NCBI RefSeq assembly: GCF_000737325.1 | Contig: NZ_CP011125.1 | Span: 10,243,945-10,307,944 of the forward strand | Source: Sandaracinus amylolyticus | Lineage (GTDB): Bacteria; Myxococcota_A; Polyangia; Polyangiales; Sandaracinaceae | DNA length: 64,000 nucleotides | Reading direction: 5' to 3' | Part shown: positions 49,991 through 58,549 of the stretch, in pieces | Layout: each line of letters opens with the position of its first letter | How positions within the stretch are numbered: the first letter of the stretch is position 1 | Notes under the pieces: model-generated | The model's database searches: none | Seen by the model: the letters and a program-made list of their open reading frames with translations, nothing else | What the model was told of the DNA's origin: nothing | Made by a program: the position numbers and the translations under genes

Positions 49991-52936
49991 ATGAGCGAGC
50001 GCGACGAGGAAGCGGGCAGCAGCTCGACGGGCGATGGCCCGAAGGGCCGCAAGTCGAGCCAGAAGACCGGCGCCGAGCCCGCGAAGCCCGCGTCGAGCGG
50101 CGGCGCGTCGCATCGCGTGCGCGGCGGCGCGATCTTCGGCGTGGGCATCATCGCGACGTTCGCGCTGATGGCGTTCCACGAGCAGGTGTCGCACGGCGCG
50201 CTCGTCGGGATGATCACGACGCTCGTCGCGACGCTCGGGCTGCTCGATCTGCTCGGGCTCTTCGCCCCTCGCAGCGAGCCAGGCGCGATCGCGTGGCGCG
50301 ACACCGCGCTCTGGGCGCGCGCGGGCGAGCCGATCTTCCTCGCGCCGGTGATCACGGTGCCGCTCGCGATCGCCATCGCGGTGCTCGGCGCGATGGTCGG
50401 CGGCGTCGACGCGCTCCCGATCGTGATCGTCGCCGCGCTGGTGCCGCTCGCGCTCTCGGCGCTGCGTCGCCCGGCGATGCTCGTCTTCGTGCTCGGCGCC
50501 GCGATCGTGCTGCCGTTCCTCGGCGCGTACGGGCTCTGGGATCCCTGGGAGACGCACTACGGCGAGGTCGCCCGCGAGATCCTCGCGCGCGACGACTGGA
50601 TCAGCCTGTGGTGGGCCCAGGAGGACTGGTTCTGGTCGAAGCCGATCTTCATCTTCTGGATCGAGGCGCTCTCGATGAGCGCGCTCGGGGTCGACTTCCA
50701 GCCCGACGCGAACCCCGCGCACCCCGAGTGGGCGCTGCGCCTCCCGCACTTCCTGCTGACGATGGGCGCGCTGCTCGCGATCTACGCGGTCGTGGCGCGC
50801 GGGTTCGGTCGTCGCGCCGGTGTCGTCGCCGCGTTCGTGCTCGCGACGATGCCGTACTTCTTCTTCCTCGCGCACCAGGCGATCACCGACATGCCCTTCG
50901 TCAGCACGATGACGATGGCGATGGGCATGCTGGGCCTCGCGATCGCGACGCCCGCCGATCGCGAGGTCACGCGCTATCGCCTCGGATCGCTCGAGGTCTC
51001 GGGACAGCACGCGCTGATCGGCGCGCTCGCGATGACGTGCATCCCGCAGATCATGCTGCTGATCACGCGCAACGTGACGCTCGTGACGGGCGGCTTCGCG
51101 TGGCACCGCGATCGCTTCATGTTCGGCTCCGCGGGCAACGCGGGGAACCCCGGCAACGCCGAGGCGCGCGAGGTCGCGCCCGCGTTCGACGGCATCCTCG
51201 CGCAGCCGTTCGTGCAGGGCCTGCTGTGGCTCGCGGGCTTCGCCGCGGTCGTGTGGCTCCTGCGGAACGAGCGCCGCGCGCGCTCGCTCCTGATGGTCGC
51301 GTTCTACTTCTTCTGCGCGCTCTCGTTCATGGCGAAGGGCATCCCCGGCTTCGCGCTGCCGGGCATGGTCGCGCTCTTCTGGCTCATCGCGACGCGGCGC
51401 TGGGATCTGCTGCTCGAAGGGCAGCTGCGCGTCGCGGCCGGCATCCTCGTGGTCGCGACGGTGGGCCTTCCCTGGTACGTCGCGATGTACATCCGGCACG
51501 GGCAGGGCTTCACCGATCGCCTGCTGGTGCACGATCACATCAACCGCCTCACGTCGGGCGTGCACGGCGACACCGGGAGCGCGGAGTACTTCCTCGAGCA
51601 GCTCGGCTACGGCTTGTTCCCGTGGGTCGCGCTCGCGCCGCTCGCGATCGCTGGATGGGTCGTGATCGCGGGTCGCACGCGCGAGAGCGAGCGAGCCCCC
51701 GCGACGGTGTCGGCGTCGACGCAGCGGGTCGCGGACGAGCTCGAGATGCCGCTGCAGCCGCCGGCTCCGACGACCGCACCGAAGGTCGCGACGGGTCTCC
51801 TCGTCGACGCGCAGCTGCAGCGCGAGCTGCTCGCGTTCATCGGGCTCTGGGGCACGGGCGCGTTCGTGCTCTTCAGCGGGATGACCACGAAGTTCCACCA
51901 CTACATCTTCCCGGCGGTACCCGCGGCGGGCGCGCTCGTCGGCATCGCGGTGGACGCGCTCTTCGGGCCGCGCAGCGATCTCGAGCGCTTCGACGCGAAG
52001 AAGATCGCGGGCACGGTGCTCGCGGCGGTCGCATCGCTGCCGATCGTGATCGGTGTCGCCGGGATGTGGGGCGACGTTCGCGGCGTGGTGCCCGAGGACG
52101 TGCCCGCGAACCGGATGCGCGACTGGGTGCTGCGTCATCCGTGGTTCGGCGAGCACACGATCCCGCTCGTGCTGCTCGGTGTCGCGCTCGCGGCGGCGGC
52201 GTGGTGGCTGCTGCGTGACGAGCCCCGTGATCGGATCGCGGAGGACGGCGAGACGCCGCGCTGGGCGCCCTCTGCGGCGACCGCCGGGCTCTTCGCGGCG
52301 CCGGCGATCCTCGCGATGGTGGGTCGCGATCTGTCGTGGGTCACGTCTGCGCGCCCGCACGGCTACGAGCGGCTCATCCACCTGTTCGTCTACAACTACC
52401 AGCGCGCGTGGCCGGAGCACTTCGACTACCGGCCGATCCTCACCGGCTTCGCGATCACCGCGGGCGTGGTGATCGGCGTCGCGGCGCTGCCGATCGTGCG
52501 TCAGGTCGCGCTGCGCGCGTTCCTCGGGGTCGCGTTCTTCTTCGCGGTGTGGTGCCTCGACGTGTACCTGATCGACCTCTCGCCGCACTGGGGCCAGCGC
52601 GAGCTCGTTCGTGCGTACTACGAGCAGCGACGCAGCGCCGACGAGCCGCTGATCGCGTGGCAGATGAACTGGAAGGGCGAGAACTTCTACACCGGCAACG
52701 CGGTGTACGCGTTCGTCGACCTCGACAACCGCCGGCTGAACGAGTGGGTGCGCGCGCATCCCGGACAGCGCGTGTACTTCGTCCTCGAGCACCAGCGGCT
52801 CGCGAACCTGCGCAGCGTGCTGCGCGGCGCGACGATCGAGGAAGTCACCGACGAGCGGCTGGACAACAAGTTCGTGCTGGTGAGCGCGGACCTGCCGGGC
52901 GCGGCGGGCCCGGTGCGCGATCGAGCGCGCGACTGA
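49991..52936 (+). CDS. ArnT/PMT-like membrane glycosyltransferase (GT-C fold)
   Basis: 981 residues from the ATG at 49991 (a GTG 17 codons upstream is possible). An N-terminal Ser/Lys-rich cytoplasmic tail is followed by many membrane helices. Catalytic loop features of GT39/GT83-type enzymes: LGAYGLWDPWETHYGEVARE with the acidic residues after helix 1, WSKPIFIFWIEALSM, and FFFLAHQAITDMPFVSTMT. Near the end a soluble periplasmic domain (HWGQRELVRAYYEQRRSADE and following) lies behind the last helix. It transfers a sugar from a polyprenyl phosphate to a lipid or protein in the periplasm; the acceptor is not predictable. It may be regulated separately from the kinase operon. Confidence 0.85.
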   Translation: MSERDEEAGSSSTGDGPKGRKSSQKTGAEPAKPASSGGASHRVRGGAIFGVGIIATFALMAFHEQVSHGALVGMITTLVATLGLLDLLGLFAPRSEPGAIAWRDTALWARAGEPIFLAPVITVPLAIAIAVLGAMVGGVDALPIVIVAALVPLALSALRRPAMLVFVLGAAIVLPFLGAYGLWDPWETHYGEVAREILARDDWISLWWAQEDWFWSKPIFIFWIEALSMSALGVDFQPDANPAHPEWALRLPHFLLTMGALLAIYAVVARGFGRRAGVVAAFVLATMPYFFFLAHQAITDMPFVSTMTMAMGMLGLAIATPADREVTRYRLGSLEVSGQHALIGALAMTCIPQIMLLITRNVTLVTGGFAWHRDRFMFGSAGNAGNPGNAEAREVAPAFDGILAQPFVQGLLWLAGFAAVVWLLRNERRARSLLMVAFYFFCALSFMAKGIPGFALPGMVALFWLIATRRWDLLLEGQLRVAAGILVVATVGLPWYVAMYIRHGQGFTDRLLVHDHINRLTSGVHGDTGSAEYFLEQLGYGLFPWVALAPLAIAGWVVIAGRTRESERAPATVSASTQRVADELEMPLQPPAPTTAPKVATGLLVDAQLQRELLAFIGLWGTGAFVLFSGMTTKFHHYIFPAVPAAGALVGIAVDALFGPRSDLERFDAKKIAGTVLAAVASLPIVIGVAGMWGDVRGVVPEDVPANRMRDWVLRHPWFGEHTIPLVLLGVALAAAAWWLLRDEPRDRIAEDGETPRWAPSAATAGLFAAPAILAMVGRDLSWVTSARPHGYERLIHLFVYNYQRAWPEHFDYRPILTGFAITAGVVIGVAALPIVRQVALRAFLGVAFFFAVWCLDVYLIDLSPHWGQRELVRAYYEQRRSADEPLIAWQMNWKGENFYTGNAVYAFVDLDNRRLNEWVRAHPGQRVYFVLEHQRLANLRSVLRGATIEEVTDERLDNKFVLVSADLPGAAGPVRDRARD

Positions 52937-52956
52937 GACGGGCTGACGAGTGATTC

Positions 52957-52971
52957 GCCGGCGCCGCCGGC
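52957..52971. terminator. Short GC hairpin after the glycosyltransferase gene
   Basis: GCCGGC at 52957-52962 and 52966-52971 with a GCC loop, 20 bp after the stop. Only a 6-bp stem and no T tract, so a terminator role is weakly supported. Confidence 0.25.
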
Positions 52972-52984
52972 TTACGCTCTCGGC

Positions 52985-54049
52985 ATGTCGATCACATTCT
53001 CGGTCAGCCGCGTCGAGCCCGCGGGCTCGCGTTTGCCGAGCTTCGATGCGCGCGGCGCGATCGAGCTGCTCCTCCGCGCACCGGTCGAGGCTTGGTGGAC
53101 CCCTTCGTGGCCCGTCGTGCGCATGCTCGAGCGGCGTACGGTCTACGCCGACGGCCAGCGGCGCGACGAGCACGTCGCGCTCCATCCGTTCGTCGCGGCG
53201 GCGCACGCTGCGTTCGACGAGCATCGGCCGCTCGAGCTCTCGCCCGATGCCGTGTGGCTCTGCATCGCGCAGGGCTTCGCGACGCACGTGCAGACCCACG
53301 CGCGCGAGCTCCGCGCCGAGCTGGTCGCCCGCGAAGGGCGCGAGACGATCATCGTGCGGCGCGACGACTTCGTGCTCGGCTCGCCGCGGAACCCCTGGCC
53401 CGACGTGTTCGCCGCGATGTCGGCGCAGGTCGCGGCGCGCACCGGCGAGCTCCACGCCCTCGTGGTGAGCGACTTCTCCACCACGGATCCCGTGTCGCGC
53501 GCGGCGAGCGAGATCACGCTCCTCGCCGCGATGCAGCCGTTCTTCGGCTATCAGGTGCACACGCGGTGCGGCATCCCCGCGATCACGCTGACCGGTACGC
53601 CCGACGACTGGCGCGCGATCGAGCGTCGCGCGGCCGCGCTCTCACGCTTCGATCTGTCGTGGTGGACGGACGCGCTCGCGCCCGTGCTCGCGCATTTCAC
53701 GCGCGCATCGCAGGGCGACGTCGACGTCGCGTTCTGGCAGTCGTTCTACAAGCTGAGCGACGGGTCGGGCGGTCCGCGCATCACCGGGTGGGTCAACGTG
53801 CTGCTCCCGTACCTCGTGGGTCGCGACGGAAGACCGGAGCGCAACGCTGCGCTTCGTGCGTGGCGTGACGGCCACGGTCCCACGACCGAGCGACTGCCGT
53901 CGGGGATCTGCTGCGTGCCGTTCCTCTGGAAGTACATGGGCAGCGAGTACCGCATGGAGTTCGTCGGTGGCCACGCCGCGGTCGGCCAGCATCCCCACAC
54001 CGGCTGCGTCCGGCCCGAGCTCGGATGGGCCGTGCGTCGCGCGCCGTGA
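52985..54049 (+). CDS. DUF4419-family protein, first tandem copy
   Basis: 354 residues. Recognised by the conserved line LELSPDAVWLCIAQGFATHV, then REGRETIIVRRDDFVLG, the motif VVSDFSTTDPVSRAAS, CGIPAITLTGTPDDWRAIE and GWVNVLLPYLVGRDG. The family is found in bacteria and also in fungi and amoebae, without a defined function. No signal peptide or membrane helix. The next gene is a close paralogue, 21 bp downstream, with long identical stretches, so recent duplication. This copy lacks about 37 residues in the region before the final motif. Confidence 0.9.
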   Translation: MSITFSVSRVEPAGSRLPSFDARGAIELLLRAPVEAWWTPSWPVVRMLERRTVYADGQRRDEHVALHPFVAAAHAAFDEHRPLELSPDAVWLCIAQGFATHVQTHARELRAELVAREGRETIIVRRDDFVLGSPRNPWPDVFAAMSAQVAARTGELHALVVSDFSTTDPVSRAASEITLLAAMQPFFGYQVHTRCGIPAITLTGTPDDWRAIERRAAALSRFDLSWWTDALAPVLAHFTRASQGDVDVAFWQSFYKLSDGSGGPRITGWVNVLLPYLVGRDGRPERNAALRAWRDGHGPTTERLPSGICCVPFLWKYMGSEYRMEFVGGHAAVGQHPHTGCVRPELGWAVRRAP

Positions 54050-54070
54050 TCGTCGCGTAGCATCGCCGGC

Positions 54071-55246
54071 ATGGGCACGACGTTCGCGGTGAGCCGGGTG
54101 GAGCGCGCGGGATCGCCACTTCCGACGATCGACGCGCGCGATGCGATCGAGTCGCTCTCGCGATCGCGCGTCGAGGCGTGGTCGCGTCCATCGTGGGCGG
54201 TCGCGCGCGCGTTCGAGTCGCGACCCGAGCTCGTCGATGGCGCGTGGGTCGAGCGCCACGTCGCGATCCACCCGTTCGTCGCGGCGGTGCACGCGGCGTT
54301 CGACCAGCACCGGCCGCTCGAGCTGTCGCCGGACGCGGTGTGGCTCTGCATCGCGCAGGGCTTCGCGACGCACGTGCAGACGAACGCGGACCGACTCCGC
54401 GCGCAGCTCGTGTCGCACGAAGGGCGAGAGACGATCGTGGTGCGGCGCGACGACTTCGTGCTCGGCTCGCCCGACAACCCGTGGCCCGAGGTGTTCACCG
54501 CGCTCTCGACGCAGGTCGCGGAGCGCACGGGGGATCTCCACGCGCTCGTGGTGAGCGACTTCTCGACCACCGACGCGACGTCGCGCGCGGCGAGCGAGAT
54601 CGCGCTGCTCGCGGCCGCGCAGCCGTACTTCGGCTACCAGATGCACTCGCTTTGCGGCATCCCGGAGATCACGCTCACCGGGACGACCGACGACTGGCGG
54701 GCGATCGAGCGACGCGCCGCCGCGCTCTCGCGCTTCGATCTCTCGTGGTGGACGGACGCGCTCGCGCCCGTGCTCGCGCAATTCACCCGCGCATCGCAGG
54801 GCGATGTCGACGTCGCGTTCTGGGAGTCGCTCTACAAGCTGAAGAACGCGTCGGGCGGCCCGTACGTGACCGGATGGATCAACGTGCTGCTCCCGTACGT
54901 GGGCGGGCGTGACGAGGCGCGCCGCGGGCGGTTCAGCAAGGCCGAGCTGGCGGGCGCGAGCAAGGCCGAGCGGGCGCGCGTGATCGCGGAGCTCCTCGCG
55001 CGCGACGCGACGATCCGCAATTCCGCGGTCGAGTCCTGGCAGCAGGGCCTGTCCTCGCCGCTCGGCGGAGGCCCGACCACCGACGCGTTGCCCTCCGGGC
55101 TCTCGTGCGTGCCCTTCCTCTGGAAGTTCCTCGCGACCGAGCACCGCATGGAATTCCTCGGCGGCTTCGTGGGCGTCGGGCAAGACCCCGCGACGATGCG
55201 GGTGCGACCCGAGCTCGGCTGGGCGGTGCGACCGGCGCCGCGCTGA
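54071..55246 (+). CDS. DUF4419-family protein, second tandem copy
   Basis: 391 residues, closely similar to the preceding gene over nearly the entire length, for example LELSPDAVWLCIAQGFATHV, RRAAALSRFDLSWWTDALAP and FTRASQGDVDVAFW are identical. It has an extra segment RRGRFSKAELAGASKAERAR and onwards near residue 280 that the first copy has lost or never had. No signal peptide. Both could act as a pair on the same target, perhaps as nucleic-acid or nucleotide-related enzymes, but this is unknown. Confidence 0.9.
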   Translation: MGTTFAVSRVERAGSPLPTIDARDAIESLSRSRVEAWSRPSWAVARAFESRPELVDGAWVERHVAIHPFVAAVHAAFDQHRPLELSPDAVWLCIAQGFATHVQTNADRLRAQLVSHEGRETIVVRRDDFVLGSPDNPWPEVFTALSTQVAERTGDLHALVVSDFSTTDATSRAASEIALLAAAQPYFGYQMHSLCGIPEITLTGTTDDWRAIERRAAALSRFDLSWWTDALAPVLAQFTRASQGDVDVAFWESLYKLKNASGGPYVTGWINVLLPYVGGRDEARRGRFSKAELAGASKAERARVIAELLARDATIRNSAVESWQQGLSSPLGGGPTTDALPSGLSCVPFLWKFLATEHRMEFLGGFVGVGQDPATMRVRPELGWAVRPAPR

Positions 55247-55249
55247 CGG

Positions 55250-55498
55250 TCACGCCGCGGCCGCGAGATGGATCTCGCGCCCCTGCGCCGCCGACGACGC
55301 GAGCGCGAGACCGACCAACGTCAGCCGGCAGCGCACCGCGTCTGCGAGCCCGCGCACCTCGAGCCCGCGCAGCGCGGCGCGCGTCTCCTCGACGCCGAGG
55401 TCCAGACGACGCGCGATGCGCTCCACGTTCGCCGGCCGATTCGCACGCGCGAGCTCGAAGAGGACCACCAGCACCGAGACCATCGTGTTCTTGTCCAT
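55250..55498 (-). CDS. Small winged-helix DNA-binding protein
   Basis: 82 residues from the ATG at 55498. Helix-turn-helix pattern: MVSVLVVLFELARANRPANV, ERIARRLDLGVEETRAALRG (recognition part) and LEVRGLADAVRCRLTLVGLA (wing). It resembles the DNA-binding half of MarR/ArsR-like regulators, without a ligand domain. It lies beside several CTGAAC/GTTCAG sites and convergent with the DUF4419 gene. Probably a repressor of its own region. Confidence 0.7.
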   Translation of the reverse strand: MDKNTMVSVLVVLFELARANRPANVERIARRLDLGVEETRAALRGLEVRGLADAVRCRLTLVGLALASSAAQGREIHLAAAA

Positions 55499-55520
55499 GC
55501 GTCGGACCCTACCCGCGCAC

Positions 55521-55632
55521 CTGAACACGAGTCCAGTTTTGTGCGTTCAGTGCTCGCGGCTACTGAACATCGCGTCGAAGCTCTTGAATTCAGGCATGAA
55601 TTCGCCTCGCTCACGGCGCGTGTGTGTTCAGT
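55521..55632. promoter_or_regulatory. Cluster of CTGAAC/GTTCAG operator-like sites
   Basis: Four half sites in 112 bp: CTGAACA at 55521-55527, GTTCAGT at 55545-55551, ACTGAACA at 55562-55569 and TGTTCAGT at 55625-55632. The middle two make a perfect inverted repeat GTTCAGT-N10-ACTGAAC (55545-55568). They lie upstream of the small winged-helix gene, and the last one overlaps the stop of the DUF1992 gene. A likely target for that regulator. Confidence 0.5.
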
Positions 55633-55993
55633 GGTCGTCTTCGTCGGGGAGATTTCCGCGCTCGGGCGCGAGCAGGATCGCTCGACCGGTGCGCTCCAGG
55701 AGGACGTTCCGCTCGATTTCCGCGTCGCGCAGCGCACGCCGCAGCTCCGAGCGCTCGTCGTCGCTCGTCGCGTTCGCGAGCGCGCCGCGCAGCTGCTCGA
55801 CCTCGATCATGCGATCGACCTCCGGCGGCGCGCCGCCGACGCTCGCCGCGACGCGCGCGTCCATCCGCGCCTCCGCGGGCAGCCCCGAGAGATCGTCGTC
55901 CTGCATCGGACGACCACGACCGCGCAGTCGATCGAAGACCCCGCGCGCTCTCGCCTCGCGGATGCGCGCTTCGATCAGATCGACCCACCGCAT
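55628..55993 (-). CDS. DUF1992 (DnaJC28-like) domain protein
   Basis: 121 residues from the ATG at 55993. The domain core is MRWVDLIEARIREARARGVF followed by DRLRGRGRPMQDDD, corresponding to the family pattern of an amphipathic helix plus F-D-x-L-x-G-x-G-x-P. A predicted coiled coil (ELRRALRDAEIERNVLLERT) and an acidic tail follow. The J-domain of the eukaryotic relative is absent. Role unknown. It diverges from rsgA with 85 bp between. Confidence 0.85.
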   Translation of the reverse strand: MRWVDLIEARIREARARGVFDRLRGRGRPMQDDDLSGLPAEARMDARVAASVGGAPPEVDRMIEVEQLRGALANATSDDERSELRRALRDAEIERNVLLERTGRAILLAPERGNLPDEDDH

Positions 55994-56078
55994 GCGCAGA
56001 GCATGAGGCGCGCGGCGCGTCTCGTCAGCACGCGCCCACGTGGCCACGCGGCTTCGCGTCTCGTAGCCTGCGCGACGA

Positions 56079-57002
56079 ATGAGCGATCGGATCACGGGGC
56101 GGGTGCTGCGCGCGACGGCGGGGTTCTTCCGCGTGCGCACCGCCGAGGGCGACGTCGAGTGCCGCATGCGCGGTCGCCTCAAGAAGGAGCGCGCGGACAC
56201 CGATCTCGCGGTGATCGGCGATCTCGTCGCGATCGAGAAGAGCGGCGACACCGGGGTCATCGTCGAGGTCGAGCCGCGCGGGACGAAGTTCTCGCGGCTG
56301 CATCCGACCTCGCGCGGGCGTGCGATCGAGGACGTGCTCGTCGCGAACCTCGATCAGGTGCTGCTCGTGTTCTCGGCGAGCCTTCCGCGCATGAACCCGC
56401 GGCTCGTCGATCGGTTCCTCGTCGTCGCCGAGCACAACGACGTCGCCGCGGTGATCGTCGCGACGAAGATGGACGAGCCCGAGGCGCACGACGCGCGCGA
56501 GCGCTTCGGTGTCTACGAGCGCATCGGCTATCCGGTGCTCTACACGAGCGCGAAGGAAGGCGTCGGCGTCGACTCGGTGCGCGCGCGTCTCGCGGGGCGC
56601 ATCTCCGCGCTCACCGGACCTTCCGGCGCGGGCAAGAGCAGCATGCTCAACGCGGTGCAGCCCGGGCTCGCGCTCGCGGTCGGCGAGATCGGCGACATGG
56701 TCCGCAAGGGTCGTCACACCACGCGCGTCGCCGAGCTGCATCCGCTCGAGGGCGCCGAGGACGGCTTCGTCGCGGACACGCCGGGCATCCGAGAGCTCGC
56801 GTCGTTCGCCATCCCGCCGCGCGAGCTCGCGCGCTGCTTCGTCGATCTGCGCCCGTTCCTCGGCGACTGCGCGTTCGGCGACTGCGTGCACGATCGCGAG
56901 CCCGAGTGCGCGGTGCGCGCCGCCGTCGAGCGCGGCGAGATCGCGCCCGAGCGATACGACAGCTACCTGCGCCAGCTCCGGGGCGAAGATCTGCGCGCCT
57001 GA
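56079..57002 (+). CDS. rsgA: Ribosome small subunit-dependent GTPase RsgA
   Basis: 307 residues. RsgA assists the late maturation of the 30S subunit. An OB-fold at the start (GRVLRATAGFFRVRTAEGD), then the circularly permuted GTPase: G4 VIVATKMDEPE (Thr-Lys-x-Asp in place of Asn-Lys-x-Asp), G5 LYTSAKEGVG, G1 ALTGPSGAGKSSMLNAV, G2 at GRHTTR and G3 ADTPGIRELA. The zinc-binding domain at the end has CFVDLRPFLGDCAFGDCVHD with further Cys. The full set of elements is present and the length is typical. Confidence 0.94.
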   Translation: MSDRITGRVLRATAGFFRVRTAEGDVECRMRGRLKKERADTDLAVIGDLVAIEKSGDTGVIVEVEPRGTKFSRLHPTSRGRAIEDVLVANLDQVLLVFSASLPRMNPRLVDRFLVVAEHNDVAAVIVATKMDEPEAHDARERFGVYERIGYPVLYTSAKEGVGVDSVRARLAGRISALTGPSGAGKSSMLNAVQPGLALAVGEIGDMVRKGRHTTRVAELHPLEGAEDGFVADTPGIRELASFAIPPRELARCFVDLRPFLGDCAFGDCVHDREPECAVRAAVERGEIAPERYDSYLRQLRGEDLRA

Positions 57003-57038
57003 CGTCGACGAGATACGCTGGTCCGCTGGAGGTGGGCC

Positions 57039-58244
57039 TTGCTCGGACGTCCCTGGACCGGCGCGATGATCACGACGACGCTCTCGCTGGCGCTCGTCTC
57101 GGGCTGCGACTGCTCGGGCGATACCGGTGGCGGTCCATGCGCGACCACGCCCGAGTGCGACGACGGCGAGGTGTGCGTCGAGGGGCGGTGCGCGCCTCGC
57201 GACGACGGCGGCGCGAGCGACGCGGCGATCACCGGCGACGCGATGCGGCCGACCGGCAACGACGCCGGGCCGTGCCGCGCGATCAACGCCGAGTCCACGG
57301 TGGAGTCGATCCCGGTCGACATCATCATCGTGATCGACAACTCGGGCTCCATGGACGACGAGGCGGCCGAGGTGCGCCGCAACATCAATCGCTTCGCCGA
57401 GATCATCGCGGCGAGCGGGCTCGACTATCGCGTCGTGCTCATCAGCCGCGAGGACGGCGACACCGGCGTGTGCGTCCCCGAGCCGCTCGGCTCCGGCGAG
57501 CCCGACTGCGCGAGCGGGCCCGAGGGACGCTTGCTCGCGATCCACGAGTCCGTCGGCTCGCACGACGCGCCCGACCTCGTGCTCGAGCACTACCCCGAGT
57601 ACCGCGACTTCCTGCGCGCCGAGGCCGCGAAGGTGTTCCTGTGGATCACCGACGACGAAGCGGACGAGTACACGGCCGACGAGTTCCGCGCCGCGCTCGC
57701 CGACCTCGAGCCTGCGGGGATGTTCGAGCGGACGATCCACGACGCGATCGTCGGGTTCTACGGCGACGCGCCCGCGGACTGGTCGGACGAGGACACCGGC
57801 ACCTGCGACACGCTCGCGAACGTCGGCACGACCTACCTGCGCCTCGCGGCCTGTCTCACCGACGGCGATGCGCCGATCGCCGGCTGCATCAGCGGCAGCC
57901 GTGGGCGCGTCTGCGAGACCGACTGGACGGTGATCTTCGAGGACATCGCGCGCGGCGTCGTCGCGGGCGTGCCGGTCGTGTGCGAGTTCGAAGTGCCCGA
58001 TCCGCCCGAGGGCCTCACGCTCGATCTCGACGCGATCGGCGTGACCTATCGCTCGGGCGACGCCGTGCGCGCCGAGCTGACCCGCGTGGACGGAGCGGGT
58101 GCGTGCACTGCGAGCGGCTGGTACTTCGACGATCCCGTCGCGCCCACCACGATGTCGCTCTGCCCCGACGTGTGCCGCACGGTGCAGGCCGATCCCGACG
58201 CGCGGCTCGACATCGCGCTGGGCTGCGATCCGCGCCTCGACTGA
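57039..58244 (+). CDS. Lipoprotein with von Willebrand factor A domain
   Basis: 401 residues from a TTG at 57039 with GGAGGT six bases before it; an ATG at 57066 would shorten the n-region. Lipobox VSGC. A small Cys knot (CATTPECDDGEVCVEGRC) and an Asp/Ala/Gly tether lead to a vWA domain: IIIVIDNSGSMDDEAAEVR with the D-x-S-x-S metal site, DYRVVLISREDGD and KVFLWITDDEADEYTADEF. A beta-rich C-terminal part has several Cys (ACLTDGDAPIAGCISGSRG, LCPDVCRTVQ). Likely a surface protein binding proteins or substrate through the metal-dependent site. Confidence 0.85.
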   Translation: MLGRPWTGAMITTTLSLALVSGCDCSGDTGGGPCATTPECDDGEVCVEGRCAPRDDGGASDAAITGDAMRPTGNDAGPCRAINAESTVESIPVDIIIVIDNSGSMDDEAAEVRRNINRFAEIIAASGLDYRVVLISREDGDTGVCVPEPLGSGEPDCASGPEGRLLAIHESVGSHDAPDLVLEHYPEYRDFLRAEAAKVFLWITDDEADEYTADEFRAALADLEPAGMFERTIHDAIVGFYGDAPADWSDEDTGTCDTLANVGTTYLRLAACLTDGDAPIAGCISGSRGRVCETDWTVIFEDIARGVVAGVPVVCEFEVPDPPEGLTLDLDAIGVTYRSGDAVRAELTRVDGAGACTASGWYFDDPVAPTTMSLCPDVCRTVQADPDARLDIALGCDPRLD

Positions 58245-58260
58245 GCGAGTGTCCAAGTCG

Positions 58261-58523
58261 CTCGCCGGCGCAGAGCCCTCCGTACGCGTGCGGCGCACGC
58301 TGCCGTGCGGGCGCTGCGCCAGCGAGCACTCCAGCTGGACTGATCGGCTCGCCCGCGCAGAGCCCTCCCGTACGCGTGCAGCGCACGCTGCCGTGCGGGC
58401 GCTGCGCCAGCGAGCACTCCAGCTGGACTGATCGGCTCGCCGGCGCAGAGCCCTCCCGTACGCGTGCGGCGCACGCTGCCGTGCGGGCCCTGCGCCAGCG
58501 AGCACTCCAGCTGGACTGATCGG
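58261..58523. repeat. Three tandem repeats of 87-88 bp
   Basis: Units at 58261-58347 (87 bp), 58348-58435 (88 bp) and 58436-58523 (88 bp). They differ by only a few bases; unit 1 lacks one C in CCCTCC. Each contains CGTACG and the palindrome TCCAGCTGGA. They begin 17 bp after the vWA gene stop and end 27 bp before the chosen start of the next gene. Because 88 is not a multiple of three, no frame persists through all copies, which speaks against a coding role. Confidence 0.9.
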
Positions 58524-58549
58524 CACGCGGCGTGCGGAGCAGGGTCCGC

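Noticed and set aside
58261-58523. CRISPR array
   Set aside because: Three full-length 88-bp tandem units with no unique spacers and no cas genes do not make a CRISPR.
58261-58540. Minus- and plus-strand peptides with repeats such as SVQLECSLAQRPHGSVR
   Set aside because: They come from reading the tandem repeats. The 87/88-bp unit length shifts the frame and no start with a ribosome site is present.
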